A stretch of DNA of 47,073 nt from Cyclobacteriaceae bacterium (GCA_020436165.1 JAGQYI010000008.1:1-47073); one strand, 5' to 3'; positions 1 through 8,696 are shown, counted from the first letter of the stretch. Translations and numbers: made by a program. Notes: generated by a model not told the origin, from the letters alone.

Positions 1-1050
1 TACGATCTCGATAGCTTAAATCGTTATTCTACCTATTGGGAAGATGTGCGCGAGATCTACTACCCGTTCGAGTCGGGATTGAAGGCAGGAACGGCAGAAG
101 TGTACGACCATGAAATAGCCGGAGGACAGTACTCAAACTTGCGTCCGCAGGCTGTTGCACTGGGTTTAGAAACCCAGTTTGAGAAGATCAAAAAGAACTA
201 TGCCATTGTCAATAAGATGTTTGGCGACATTGTGAAGGTAACGCCCTCTTCCAAAGTGGTGGGCGACATGGCCTTGTTTATGACGGCAAACAGTTTGACA
301 GAGGAAGACATTATGACCCGTGGTGAAAGCTTATCCTTCCCCGATTCGGTCGTTAGTCTCTTTAAAGGCGAACTGGGGCAACCCTATGGCGGTTTCCCGG
401 AAAAGCTGCAAAAGATCGTGCTGAAAGGTGACAAGCCATTTACCGACCGACCCAATTCACATATTCCGCCCATCGATTTTGAAAAAGAGATGAAGGCGTT
501 TCAGGAGAAATTTGGCGACCAGGTAGGCGAGCTCGATTTCATCTCATACAAACTTTATCCAAAGGTTTTTGAAGAGTATTACAATGCACGCAACACCTAC
601 GGGAATGTACGCCATATTCCTAGTATTCCATTTTTCTATGGCTTAAAACCGGGCGAAGACCTGATGGTACCTATTGGAAAAGGAAAAGTACTGATGATTA
701 CATTCCTGTACCGGTCTGTACCGGATGAGAATGGAATGTGCAAGGTTTCGTTTGAACTGAATGGCCAGACACGCACCCTTACCGTGAAAGACGAAAGTGT
801 GAAGGTGGATAAGATTTCCCACAAAAAGGCCATTGAACCGAACCAAATCGGAGCGCCCTTACAAGGCAGGTTAAGTAAAGTGCTTGTAAGCGTGGGAGAT
901 GAAGTGGAGGAAAACGATGTGCTTTTTGTGATCGAGGCAATGAAAATGGAAACCAACGTGGCCGCCACAGGCACCGGAATTGTAAAATTAATTCCGCTGA
1001 AAGAAGGAGAGTTGGTAGAACAGGATGATATGATCATTGAGATGGAATAG
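1..1050 (+). CDS. pyc: Pyruvate carboxylase, C-terminal part (truncated by window edge)
   Basis: The reading frame is open from base 1, so the gene starts outside the window; 349 codons are visible. The visible part holds the end of the carboxyltransferase barrel (the stretch around YDHEIAGGQYSNL is typical of pyruvate carboxylase), the conserved carboxylase domain, and a C-terminal biotinyl domain with the motif EAMKMET, whose biotin-accepting Lys is codon 943-945. The enzyme carboxylates pyruvate to oxaloacetate, an anaplerotic reaction in the cytosol. The domain order matches the single-chain enzyme rather than the split oxaloacetate decarboxylase type. The internal GTG at 46 is not the real start. 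Stop is TAG at 1048-1050. Identification is firm; only the N-terminal biotin carboxylase part is unseen. Confidence 0.96.
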   Translation, partial: YDLDSLNRYSTYWEDVREIYYPFESGLKAGTAEVYDHEIAGGQYSNLRPQAVALGLETQFEKIKKNYAIVNKMFGDIVKVTPSSKVVGDMALFMTANSLTEEDIMTRGESLSFPDSVVSLFKGELGQPYGGFPEKLQKIVLKGDKPFTDRPNSHIPPIDFEKEMKAFQEKFGDQVGELDFISYKLYPKVFEEYYNARNTYGNVRHIPSIPFFYGLKPGEDLMVPIGKGKVLMITFLYRSVPDENGMCKVSFELNGQTRTLTVKDESVKVDKISHKKAIEPNQIGAPLQGRLSKVLVSVGDEVEENDVLFVIEAMKMETNVAATGTGIVKLIPLKEGELVEQDDMIIEME

Positions 1051-1062
1051 TTACTAGTGAAA

Positions 1063-1088
1063 CGTCATCCCCATGAGGGCAGGAATCT
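1063..1088. repeat. Possible degenerate REP-like element
   Basis: The sequence just after pyc reads CGTCATCCCCATGAGGGCAG and runs on to AATCT. It resembles the CGTCATCCCCGCGAA-type short palindromic repeats scattered through many bacterial genomes, but the inner stem is imperfect and no second copy is present in this window. Weak call. Confidence 0.2.
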
Positions 1089-1201
1089 TTTCAATTGTAA
1101 CGTCTTAATAAAAGAGTGTCATCGTTGCTTTTTAGCAAACACTTTCTTACCTTATATCCTTATTTTTTAAGTGATTATACAATTAGACTATTATCTAAGC
1201 T

Positions 1202-1849
1202 ATGGGAACTTTCGTAGTAATTGTGGTTATAATTATTGTAATAGTTTTTGCAGTAAATATCAGCAAGGGTAGAGCGCAGGCAAATGAAGAAAGATTGATT
1301 GAAAATTATACTTCGGGAAACTATGATGAAGTGATCAAGTCGCTTTCAAAAAAAGAATTTGGTATTACCTCTGATAAGTTGATGATGTTAGCTGATTCTT
1401 ATTTTAAAACAGGAGATTTCGAAAATGGAAGTAAGTACATGAAAGAGGCAGAACAGGAAAGCACTCCATATAGAAGAAACGAGATATATAAACTATGGGG
1501 ATTAGCACTTTACAATGAAAAAGATTATGAAGGGGCAATAAGTATGTTGCAGAAATATGATCAGGATGAAATTAAGGAAGATGCCAAACAATTTAATTCG
1601 TACGATGTACCAAAATTATTGGGGGTATCATTTATGGCTCTTGAAGAATGGGAGTTAGCAATTAATGCTTTTAAAAAAGCTCCGCTAGGTGCAAAAAATC
1701 AAAACAGTGAATTGGCCATGCTTAATGAACTTACTGGTGATTGCTACAAGGAACTAGGGAAAGCAGCAATGGCAAAAAAACATTACAATTTAGCTCTTAC
1801 CACAGAATACAAAAAATCAATAAAAAATAAGATAAAGGAAATAGAATAA
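1202..1849 (+). CDS. Membrane-anchored TPR-repeat protein, unknown function
   Basis: A 215-residue protein. Residues about 2-20 form one very hydrophobic Val/Ile-rich segment, probably a signal anchor that leaves the rest outside the inner membrane. The remainder is helical with tetratricopeptide-like pairs (for example around LADSYFKTGDFENG, LALYNEKDYEGAI and LTGDCYKELGKAAMAKKHY), which normally mediate protein contacts. There is no catalytic domain. The gene is clearly richer in A+T than its neighbours pyc and the acyl-CoA dehydrogenase, with heavy use of AAA, ATT and GAA codons, which could mean acquisition or weak codon selection. ATG at 1202 is the first start after an upstream stop. It is separated by about 80-150 bp from both neighbours, so it is probably transcribed alone. 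Confidence 0.75.
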   Translation: MGTFVVIVVIIIVIVFAVNISKGRAQANEERLIENYTSGNYDEVIKSLSKKEFGITSDKLMMLADSYFKTGDFENGSKYMKEAEQESTPYRRNEIYKLWGLALYNEKDYEGAISMLQKYDQDEIKEDAKQFNSYDVPKLLGVSFMALEEWELAINAFKKAPLGAKNQNSELAMLNELTGDCYKELGKAAMAKKHYNLALTTEYKKSIKNKIKEIE

Positions 1850-1930
1850 CCCCTGTTTAGAATTTGCTACACTTTTTTACCTCTTACTTTGTACCTTTAA
1901 CTAGCCCGAGAAGGCCTAACAAGGTACGCT

Positions 1931-4234
1931 ATGCTAAACGATCCTGTATTTAAAGGAAACCCTTCACTTTATGTTTTCCTGCCCATGTACTACACCGTGT
2001 GGTGCGATGCGGTTCTTACTCCTACTGAAATAACCACCATCCACGATTTGCTGGAGAAGCAATCGTGGCTTACCAAGGAAGAAAAAGACTTTCTGTACGC
2101 CCAGCTGGATCCGGGTTCGCCTCCGGCACCTGAAGAATTGAAAAACTGGCTGGAGGAAATTCATAAAGTGGCCAACCAGTCAAGTGCAGACAGCAAAATG
2201 GGGCTTGCCGAAATGGGCCTCCAGCTTGCTAAGTTGCATGGGGCCAACAACAGGATACCTGCATCTGCAAAAAAATCTCTGCTTGAGATGGAAGCCACTC
2301 TGGGTGTGATTAGTGGTGAAGCCACATTTAGTTATAATGCAGCCGAGCGCAAGACCATCACCGGGCAACAGGCCACAAAGGCTTCATTCGATGTTGCCAG
2401 GATGGCCGCTCTTCTTGATGGACATCAGGCAGAGCTCATTGGCAGAGTAAAAACGGTGATTTCCGATCCGGTCTTCAACTATCCGGAGGATGTAAGGTTG
2501 GAGGAATACAGAGAACTTACGCTTAAGTGGTGCAAGCTGCTGGCCGATCAGGGCTTTGGCGCACAAGCGTACCCTGAAGCGTTTGGGGGTAAGGACGATA
2601 TGGAAGGCTACTTTACCATTATGGAAGCCATTAGCTATCGGGATCTGAGCATGGTGATAAAATTCGGGGTGCAGTTCGGTCTCTTTGGCATGAGTATTTA
2701 CTTTCTGGGAACCGAAAAGCACCATAAGAAGTACCTGAATAAAACAGGTACGCTGGAACTGCCCGGCTGCTTTGCCATGACGGAGACCGGACACGGATCG
2801 AATGTGAAAGGCATTTTAACGACTGCTACCTATAACCACCAGGACGACACATTTACCATTCATACACCGGATGAAATAGCCCGAAAGGAATACATTGGTA
2901 ATGCGGCCCTACACGGGCAGATGGCTACGGTTTTTGCCAAACTGATTCTGAAGGGTAAAGATTACGGAGTCAACGCTTTTCTTGTGCCCATACGTGATGA
3001 GGAGGGTAAAACGATGAAAGGCGTTACCATAAAAGATTGCGGTCCTAAGATGGGCCTGAACGGTGTGGACAATGGAGTGATCTATTTTAATAAGGTAACA
3101 ATACCCAAAGAAAACATGCTGGACCGGTTTGCCAGCGTGGATGAAGCGGGCCAGTTTACCAGCCCCATTGCCAGCGACAACCGCAGGTTCTTTACCATGC
3201 TGGGCACCCTGGTGGGTGGCCGTATTGGTATTCCACGGTCGGCCAACAGCGCCTCTAAGTCGGGGCTTGCCATAGCCATAAAATATGCCGACCAGCGCAG
3301 GCAGTTCGGCCCTGACCATGCACCGGAAGTGCCCATTCTGAATTACCGTACCCACCAGCGCAGATTAATGCCACTGCTGGCAACAGTATATGCGCAGCAT
3401 TTTGCGCTGCAGTACCTTACACAGCGGTTTCTCAATCGAACCGAAGACCAAATGCAGGAAATTGAAGCCCTGGCTGCAGGCCTCAAGGCCTTTACCACCT
3501 GGAACACCACGCATACCTTGCAGGAGTGCCGGGAAGCGTGCGGAGGCAAGGGCTATCTGGCTGAAAACCGGATAAGCGCCCTAAAAAATGATACCGATGT
3601 CTATACCACATTTGAGGGCGACAATACGGTGCTCATGCAACTGGTGGCCAAGAGCAGACTTACCGAATTCAAACATGAGTTTAGCAACATCAACTTATTT
3701 GGGATATTGAATTATGTGGCCTCGCAGGCAAAAACCTCGCTTACAGAACTGAATCCTTTGGTGATACGCAAAACAGATGAAAACCACCTGATGGACCCGG
3801 AGTTCCATCTCAGCGCTTTTCAGTACCGCGAACGCGATATTCTAACCTCAGCCGCCCGCAGGCTTAAAAAACATCTGGATAGTGGCATGGATTCGTTCGA
3901 TGCCTTTAACCAAACGCAATATCACCTGGTAAATGTGGGGCATGCTTTTGTAGAGCGTGTGGTGCTGGAGCAGTTCATGGCACAAGTAGAGCGCACCGAA
4001 GATGCACAAAACAAAACGATACTTAAAAAGTTATGCGCACTGTTTGCGTTGTCGCAAATTGAAAAGAACAAAGGCTGGTACCTCGAACATGGCTACATGG
4101 AAGGCGTGAAGACCAAAGCCATTCGCAAGCTGATCAATAAGTTATGCTGGGAAGTTCGGCAGGATGCCGTGCCACTGGTAGAGGCGTTTGCCATACCCGA
4201 TAGCTGCCTGGCGGCACCTATTGCCCTTAATTGA
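1931..4234 (+). CDS. Acyl-CoA dehydrogenase / acyl-CoA oxidase-like flavoprotein
   Basis: A 767-residue protein. The central acyl-CoA dehydrogenase fold is recognisable from the FAD/substrate motif CFAMTETGHGSN (about residues 284-295) and the C-terminal stretch ACGGKGYLAENRISALKNDT followed by TTFEGDNT, whose Glu (about residue 562) is the expected catalytic base. The length and this C-terminal motif match the acyl-CoA oxidase (ACOX) branch rather than the roughly 380-residue short-chain dehydrogenases. It should introduce the trans-2 double bond in fatty acyl-CoA during beta-oxidation. Whether electrons go to oxygen or to an electron-transfer flavoprotein cannot be told from sequence. There are no beta-oxidation partners next to it. 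Base composition is the most GC-rich of the window. Confidence 0.9.
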   Translation: MLNDPVFKGNPSLYVFLPMYYTVWCDAVLTPTEITTIHDLLEKQSWLTKEEKDFLYAQLDPGSPPAPEELKNWLEEIHKVANQSSADSKMGLAEMGLQLAKLHGANNRIPASAKKSLLEMEATLGVISGEATFSYNAAERKTITGQQATKASFDVARMAALLDGHQAELIGRVKTVISDPVFNYPEDVRLEEYRELTLKWCKLLADQGFGAQAYPEAFGGKDDMEGYFTIMEAISYRDLSMVIKFGVQFGLFGMSIYFLGTEKHHKKYLNKTGTLELPGCFAMTETGHGSNVKGILTTATYNHQDDTFTIHTPDEIARKEYIGNAALHGQMATVFAKLILKGKDYGVNAFLVPIRDEEGKTMKGVTIKDCGPKMGLNGVDNGVIYFNKVTIPKENMLDRFASVDEAGQFTSPIASDNRRFFTMLGTLVGGRIGIPRSANSASKSGLAIAIKYADQRRQFGPDHAPEVPILNYRTHQRRLMPLLATVYAQHFALQYLTQRFLNRTEDQMQEIEALAAGLKAFTTWNTTHTLQECREACGGKGYLAENRISALKNDTDVYTTFEGDNTVLMQLVAKSRLTEFKHEFSNINLFGILNYVASQAKTSLTELNPLVIRKTDENHLMDPEFHLSAFQYRERDILTSAARRLKKHLDSGMDSFDAFNQTQYHLVNVGHAFVERVVLEQFMAQVERTEDAQNKTILKKLCALFALSQIEKNKGWYLEHGYMEGVKTKAIRKLINKLCWEVRQDAVPLVEAFAIPDSCLAAPIALN

Positions 4235-4686
4235 TGTAGCTTTAGAGGCGTTGATGTCCACGAATAGCGTGGGCTGCTTGAGGCCAAAGGGGAGGGAGCC
4301 TTAAAGGTAAGCTTGTGTGTTTCGAGCGGAAAGCAGACTTTATTCGTGGTGCCTTTTTCTTTTGGGCATGCCTTCCTATCGCAGTCAGGCAAAAGAAAAT
4401 GAAGAGTATTTACAAAACTTAGTGTGTTTGAATTACTAGTACCTTTTCATTTTTTGGCTTGACCCAAAAAACGAAACAAAAAAAGTCAAGGCACTGAGAA
4501 AATAAGCTAAAATTTTCTCTAAATCTCTAAAATTTAAAAACTCGTTCGCCAATTATCGGACTCAAACAATTTAAATTTTTACAAGATTTCTCGCCAATTT
4601 TTTACTTGCCTTTGCAAGCAAACGCTATTTTCTCAAGGCCGAAATTCCTAAACCCTTGTTTTTATTGGTTATTAATTTAGTGAGAC
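4235..4686. other. Non-coding interval with inverted repeats
   Basis: This is 452 bases between the acyl-CoA dehydrogenase and the DUF2461 gene. No reading frame here looks real. The first half is GC-rich and the second half very AT-rich. The repeat-like core at 4343-4640 is described separately. Confidence 0.6.
4343..4640. repeat. Cluster of nested inverted repeats, possible dispersed element
   Basis: Visible pairs: CTTGAC at 4458-4463 with GTCAAG at 4485-4490, enclosing an A-rich loop; GAGAAAAT at 4496-4503 with ATTTTCTC at 4512-4519; TGAGAAAATA at 4495-4504 with TATTTTCTCA at 4626-4635 as an outer pair; CTTGC at 4605-4609 with GCAAG at 4614-4618. Further left, TTTTCTTTTG...GCCT pairs with AGGCAAAAGAAAA around 4349-4396. 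A-rich loops closed by CTTGAC/GTCAAG recur in Bacteroidota intergenic DNA as far as I recall. No second copy lies in this window, so calling it a dispersed repeat is inference. Confidence 0.4.
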
Positions 4687-5358
4687 CTACTTTACAATCA
4701 CCTCACCATTCAGGTTGGTGGTCAGCACTGAGCTCATGTAATCGAAATAGGGGCGAAGAGTGAGGAATGTTTCCACTACCTTGTCCTGAAAATCGGGTTG
4801 GGTTACTTCCGCATCAGTAAAAGATCGCATTACATAGAATTGTTTCTTACGGATCTGATCAATAGCCGGGTGGTCGGCACTAAAGCCTTTGGGAGCGGTT
4901 TTAACTTCTTCACCCATAAGTTCACCAAAGAGGCTTTTGAATTTTTTATTGTCAAGAATGGCCCGAATCTCCGAATTGTTTTGCTCAAACTCTCTGCGTA
5001 TGCGCAGCAAGTCGGTTGGGCTGGGACCATAAAAACCACCCCCAACTTTTGTGTGCCCCGGTTGCACCGATAGGTAATACCCGCCTCTCAACATTGGCTC
5101 AGCCCGCTTAAACGACCCTGCAAACCATGACTTATAAGGAGTCTTATCTTTTGAAAAACGGACATCGCGATAAATACGAAATACCTTGTGACTTTCTATA
5201 TCATCTGTTGCACGTAAGCGATCGGCCACTTCTGCAAAAAAGGTCTTCATAGTTTTCTGATGCTCCTGGAACGTAGCCTTGTGGGCTTCGAACCACTCTT
5301 TGTTATTGTTTTGTTCCAGGTCCTTCAGGAATTGGATAAGGTCTTTGGAGATTGTCAT
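4687..5358 (-). CDS. DUF2461 family protein (TIGR02453-like)
   Basis: A 223-residue protein when started at ATG 5356-5358 (MTISKDLIQFLK). A longer frame reaches 5442 but its extra N-terminus is not family-like and would run into the divergent gene. The sequence matches the DUF2461 family: an N-terminal helix with LEQNNNKEWFEAHK, then FRIYRDVRFSKDKTPYKSWF and GGYYLSVQPG, all characteristic blocks. The biochemical function is not established. No signal peptide or membrane segment; probably cytosolic. It is divergent from the acetyltransferase at 5433, with 74 bp between the two starts. Confidence 0.85.
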   Translation of the reverse strand: MTISKDLIQFLKDLEQNNNKEWFEAHKATFQEHQKTMKTFFAEVADRLRATDDIESHKVFRIYRDVRFSKDKTPYKSWFAGSFKRAEPMLRGGYYLSVQPGHTKVGGGFYGPSPTDLLRIRREFEQNNSEIRAILDNKKFKSLFGELMGEEVKTAPKGFSADHPAIDQIRKKQFYVMRSFTDAEVTQPDFQDKVVETFLTLRPYFDYMSSVLTTNLNGEVIVK

Positions 5359-5418
5359 AGTAAGTGGAGTAACTAAGGTTCTAAGATAAAAGTTCATTTT
5401 TGTGCATCCAAGAATAAT

Positions 5419-5426
5419 TATCTTTG
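5419..5426 (+). promoter_or_regulatory. -7 box TATCTTTG upstream of the ElaA-type gene
   Basis: TATCTTTG fits the Bacteroidota consensus TAnnTTTG exactly. A TTTG lies at 5399-5402, but the spacing (16 nt) is short. The box ends 6 nt before the ATG at 5433, so the message could have almost no leader. Confidence 0.35.
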
Positions 5427-5432
5427 AGATGT

Positions 5433-5876
5433 ATGAGTACAATCCACATTAAACCTTTCAAAGAACTCACCCTTCACGATCTCTATAGTTTTCTCAAGCT
5501 TCGGGTTGATATTTTTGTGGTGGAACAAAACTGCCCCTACCCGGAGCTGGACGGGGCAGATGAAAAAGCGATACACCTATATATAAAGGAGGACGATGGG
5601 GTAATTGCCTACCTGCGAATCATCCCTTCCAAAACCGGAACAGCACGCATTGGCCGGGTGGTAACAAAAATAGAGCACAGAGGCAAAGGCTTATCCAGCC
5701 AATTAATGAAGCGGGCCATGGAATACATTCGGGAGCATTACCCGGAAGATACCATGATTTTGTCTGCCCAGGAGCACCTGCAACATTTCTATGCAAGCTT
5801 TGGCTTCAAACCTGTTTCTGAAGTGTATCTAGAAGACGGTATTCCTCATGTGGATATGGAGTTCAAAAATCAGTAA
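5433..5876 (+). CDS. elaA: GNAT N-acetyltransferase, ElaA type
   Basis: A 147-residue protein from ATG 5433; the frame opens at a TTG three codons earlier, which is less likely. The layout is that of the ElaA family: N-terminal LKLRVDIFVVEQNCPYPELDG, then the acetyl-CoA-binding loop IGRVVTKIEHRGKGLSSQLM (R-x-x-G-x-G/A type, here HRGKGL) and C-terminal HFYASFGFKPVSEVYLEDGIPHVDM. It transfers an acetyl group to an unknown small molecule or protein in the cytosol. The family fit is clear; the substrate is not known. Only 42 bp separate its stop from the position where the dpp4 frame opens, but dpp4 has its own promoter. Confidence 0.88.
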   Translation: MSTIHIKPFKELTLHDLYSFLKLRVDIFVVEQNCPYPELDGADEKAIHLYIKEDDGVIAYLRIIPSKTGTARIGRVVTKIEHRGKGLSSQLMKRAMEYIREHYPEDTMILSAQEHLQHFYASFGFKPVSEVYLEDGIPHVDMEFKNQ

Positions 5877-5904
5877 TTTCTGCCTACCGTCCATAACAAA
5901 AGTC

Positions 5905-5936
5905 ATTGTGGATTCCTTTTGATGCAATTAGTTTTG
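5905..5936 (+). promoter_or_regulatory. Promoter of the dipeptidyl peptidase gene
   Basis: ATTG at 5905-5908, a 20-nt spacer and TAGTTTTG at 5929-5936 fit the primary sigma factor consensus of Bacteroidota. Transcription would begin near 5942, which supports translation from ATG 5958 rather than an earlier in-frame codon. Confidence 0.6.
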
Positions 5937-5957
5937 GGTAAACAAAATTTAACCCCA

Positions 5958-8162
5958 ATGAAGAGAGTACTCCTATTGGCAGGCTTACTCGTTACGAGTG
6001 TCCTAGGCTTTGCACAAAAACAAATAACTGTTGAAGATATTTATGGAAAAGGAACGTTTCGTTCCCGCTCGGTATATGGTATCAACTGGATGAACGATGG
6101 CCGTTACTATTCGGCCCTGAGAGGCAATGCCATTGTTAAATTCGATGTTACTTCAGGTGAAGAGGTAGAGACTATTTTGGATGGCAATACACTGAATCCG
6201 GGAATTCAGATAGCATCGTATGAGTTTAATGCAGACGAGCGATACATTGTTTTGTTAACCGATAGGGAATCGATCTATCGAAGGTCGTACACCGCTATTT
6301 TTTATTTGTACGATCGTGACACGAAAACATTGCGCAAACTGGATGATGATAGAATTGCCTACGCAACAGTGTCTCCGGACGGAACCAAAGTGGCTTACAC
6401 TAAAGACAATAACCTGTACTATGTAAACCTTGCTGACATGTCTCGTGTTCAGGTTACATCCGATGGGGAGAAAAACAGTATTATCAACGGAAGCACCGAT
6501 TGGGTGTATGAAGAGGAGCTTTCCTTTACAAAGGCCTTTTTCTGGTCACCAGACAGTAAAAAGCTGGCTTATTACCGTTTCGATGAAACCGAAGTTCCTG
6601 AGTACACTTTACAATACTGGAACCATGGACAGTTGTATCCTGAAAACTATACCTATAAATATCCCAAAGCCGGTGAGAAGAATTCTGAAGTTCAGATTTT
6701 AGTTTATCATCTTGACTCCAGGAAAAAGGTAAATGTAGATATTGGAAATGAAAAGGATATCTACATCCCCCGAATGAACTGGACCTATGATCCGAATGTA
6801 CTTTCAGTTCGGAGGATGAATCGTTTGCAGAACAAATTAGACATCTTACATGCCAATGCAGATACCGGGGCTACCAAACTCATCATTCAGGAGAAATCGG
6901 ACACCTATGTGGATGTTGAGCTGACAGATGACCTAACATATTTGAAAGATGGGAAACATATTCTTCTTTCCAGCGAAAGGGATGGCTACAAACATTTTTA
7001 TTTATACACCATTGATGGTCAGCTGGTTCGGCAAATCACTAAAGGTAATTGGGAGGTAGCTTCGTTTGTTGGTGTGGACCAAAACAGTAAAACTCCCATA
7101 ATCTATTATACCTCTAAAGAGGAGTCACCTTTGCAAACCTATTTCTATTCTATTGATCTTAATGGGAAAAATAAGCGTAAGCTCTCCACGCATACAGGGG
7201 TTAACCGTGTAAACATGAGCAACGATTTCCAATACTATATTAACTATTTCAGTAATAGCACCACGCCTAATACGGTTGAGTTGTATGCAACCAGGGGTAA
7301 TAAGATGATAAAAGTGTTGGAAGACAATGCTCGATTAAAAGAAGCGGCCAAAGAATATGGACTGGTGGACAAAGAGTTTTACACGTTTACCAATGAGACA
7401 GGTGATGTGCTCAACGGATATATGCTGAAACCAAGGGACTTCGATCCGAACAAGAAGTATCCGGTGCTGATGTTCCAGTACTCTGGTCCGGGTTCACAAA
7501 ATGTAACAGATTCGTGGGGAGGAAGCAACTATTACTGGCATCAGATGCTGGTTCAAAAAGGAATCATAGTTTCGGTGGTTGACGGAAGAGGAACCGGTGG
7601 AAGAGGAGCGGAGTTTAAAAAGCAGACCTATAAGAAACTGGGACGCCTGGAAGTAGAAGATCAGATTGCTTCTGCTAACTACCTGGCTAGCCTGCCTTAC
7701 GTAGATGGTTCGCGAATAGGTATCTGGGGATGGAGCTTTGGAGGATACATGTCCTCATTGGCCATGATGGAAGGTGCCGATGTGTTTGCAATGGGTATTG
7801 CAGTTGCTCCTGTTACTTCATGGAGGTACTACGACACTATATATACAGAGCGTTTCCTATCCACCCCTCAGTTGAATCCTGAAGGATATGATGACAACAG
7901 TCCGACAACCGTTGCAGATAAGTTAAAAGGAAAGTTTCTACTGATACATGGAACGGGTGATGACAATGTGCACTTTGAAAATGCCGTAGCACTACAGGAT
8001 AAGTTGATAAGTGAGGGAAAACAGTTCAGCTCGTTTTACTACCCTGACAGGGCGCATGGTATTTATAAGGACAATGCGCGTGTACACTTGTTTACTATGA
8101 TGACCAATTTTGTGCTGGATAACCTACAGCAACCACAATACCCACATTTAATTAACAAATAA
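5958..8162 (+). CDS. Dipeptidyl peptidase IV (S9B family)
   Basis: A 734-residue protein from ATG 5958. Residues 1-20 are a signal peptide (MKRVLLLAGLLVTSVLGFAQ), so it acts in the periplasm or at the surface. An N-terminal beta-propeller follows, carrying the DWVYEEE motif whose two Glu residues bind the substrate amino group in DPP IV. The C-terminal alpha/beta-hydrolase has the nucleophile in GWSFGG (Ser about 593), the acid in HGTGDDNVH (Asp about 668) and the base in RAHGI (His about 700). It should release X-Pro or X-Ala dipeptides from peptide N-termini and so feed peptide nutrition. The catalytic triad is complete and the length is normal for the family. Confidence 0.95.
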   Translation: MKRVLLLAGLLVTSVLGFAQKQITVEDIYGKGTFRSRSVYGINWMNDGRYYSALRGNAIVKFDVTSGEEVETILDGNTLNPGIQIASYEFNADERYIVLLTDRESIYRRSYTAIFYLYDRDTKTLRKLDDDRIAYATVSPDGTKVAYTKDNNLYYVNLADMSRVQVTSDGEKNSIINGSTDWVYEEELSFTKAFFWSPDSKKLAYYRFDETEVPEYTLQYWNHGQLYPENYTYKYPKAGEKNSEVQILVYHLDSRKKVNVDIGNEKDIYIPRMNWTYDPNVLSVRRMNRLQNKLDILHANADTGATKLIIQEKSDTYVDVELTDDLTYLKDGKHILLSSERDGYKHFYLYTIDGQLVRQITKGNWEVASFVGVDQNSKTPIIYYTSKEESPLQTYFYSIDLNGKNKRKLSTHTGVNRVNMSNDFQYYINYFSNSTTPNTVELYATRGNKMIKVLEDNARLKEAAKEYGLVDKEFYTFTNETGDVLNGYMLKPRDFDPNKKYPVLMFQYSGPGSQNVTDSWGGSNYYWHQMLVQKGIIVSVVDGRGTGGRGAEFKKQTYKKLGRLEVEDQIASANYLASLPYVDGSRIGIWGWSFGGYMSSLAMMEGADVFAMGIAVAPVTSWRYYDTIYTERFLSTPQLNPEGYDDNSPTTVADKLKGKFLLIHGTGDDNVHFENAVALQDKLISEGKQFSSFYYPDRAHGIYKDNARVHLFTMMTNFVLDNLQQPQYPHLINK

Positions 8163-8231
8163 TGTGGATAACCTTGTGCATAAATAGGGTATAAAATTGT
8201 TGGTAAGTTGTTGAAAACTAGGCAATTATTT

Positions 8232-8265
8232 TTTGGGATTGAATAGAAAAACTGTACTACCTTAG
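8232..8265 (+). promoter_or_regulatory. Candidate promoter of the 8270-8594 RNA
   Basis: TTTG at 8232-8235 and TACCTTAG at 8258-8265 (one mismatch to TAnnTTTG) are 22 nt apart, slightly wide for the Bacteroidota consensus. A start near 8270 would produce an RNA that ends at the strong terminator at 8548-8594. Confidence 0.35.
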
Positions 8266-8269
8266 TGAT

Positions 8270-8594
8270 TACCAAGTGAGGGATAAACGACTGAAATAAC
8301 CCTACAAACGTAAGTGTCGATTAATGCAAAAGTGGTAATAGGTCTAACAGCTATAACATGAGTTACCAGAAGCGCAAGCGGAAAGTAACAGGCATTATGA
8401 AGAGATTTGAAACTTTCGGGTAGCAACATCTCAAGACTTTATGACCAACCAGTTGGGCGCTAAATTTGAAAACGCAAGTGATCTCATTTAGTGTTTAGTC
8501 AAACAAAACTTGGCACAAAGCAATTACTCCGGTAATTGTGGAGTGAGAGCGGAAGTTAGTTCTAATTTATTAGGATTGCCTTCCGCTTTTTTTT
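8270..8594 (+). ncRNA. Candidate structured non-coding RNA, class unknown
   Basis: A gene-free interval with a plausible promoter and a strong terminator, containing several perfect local helices: GAAAGT 8381-8386 with ACTTTC 8412-8417; CTAAAT 8460-8465 with ATTTAG 8486-8491; CAATTAC 8521-8527 with GTAATTG 8532-8538 around a TCCG tetraloop; and the terminator stem. All frames are stop-rich; the longest in-frame peptide from an ATG (8358) is about 21 codons. It lacks the tmRNA ends and tag, the RNase P core motifs and the SRP tetraloop. A 6S-like RNA or a leader of the downstream symporter (with early termination) remain possible. The start is approximate. Confidence 0.5.
8548..8594 (+). terminator. 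Rho-independent terminator
   Basis: AGCGGAAG at 8548-8555 pairs perfectly with CTTCCGCT at 8580-8587, followed by a run of T to 8594. Inside the loop CTAAT and ATTAG form a second stem. No protein gene ends nearby, so it must terminate a non-coding transcript or attenuate the downstream symporter. Confidence 0.85.
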
Positions 8595-8696
8595 GATGCA
8601 AGCTTTAGTTCTATACCTAATAGCTGAAAACACCAAAAAAATGTGAAGGTTTTAGGCTCATTTAGGAGATGCTCTTTCTCCCCTTCCTTATTTTCT

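Noticed and set aside
636-1037. Minus-strand open frame inside pyc
   Set aside because: It is an antisense shadow of a strongly conserved coding region, with no family resemblance.
2909-3355. Long minus-strand frames within the acyl-CoA dehydrogenase
   Set aside because: GC-rich coding DNA leaves open antisense frames; the plus-strand frame has clear family motifs throughout.
4093-4392. 99-codon minus-strand frame overlapping the end of the acyl-CoA dehydrogenase
   Set aside because: More than a third is antisense to conserved coding sequence and the rest has no recognisable protein features.
8358-8423. Short 21-codon basic peptide inside the RNA candidate
   Set aside because: No conserved feature, and it overlaps the 8381-8417 helix; too short to support as a gene.
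8270-8594. tmRNA, RNase P RNA or SRP RNA
   Set aside because: None of the conserved end sequences, tag frame, P4 core or GNAR-loop motifs of these RNAs could be found.
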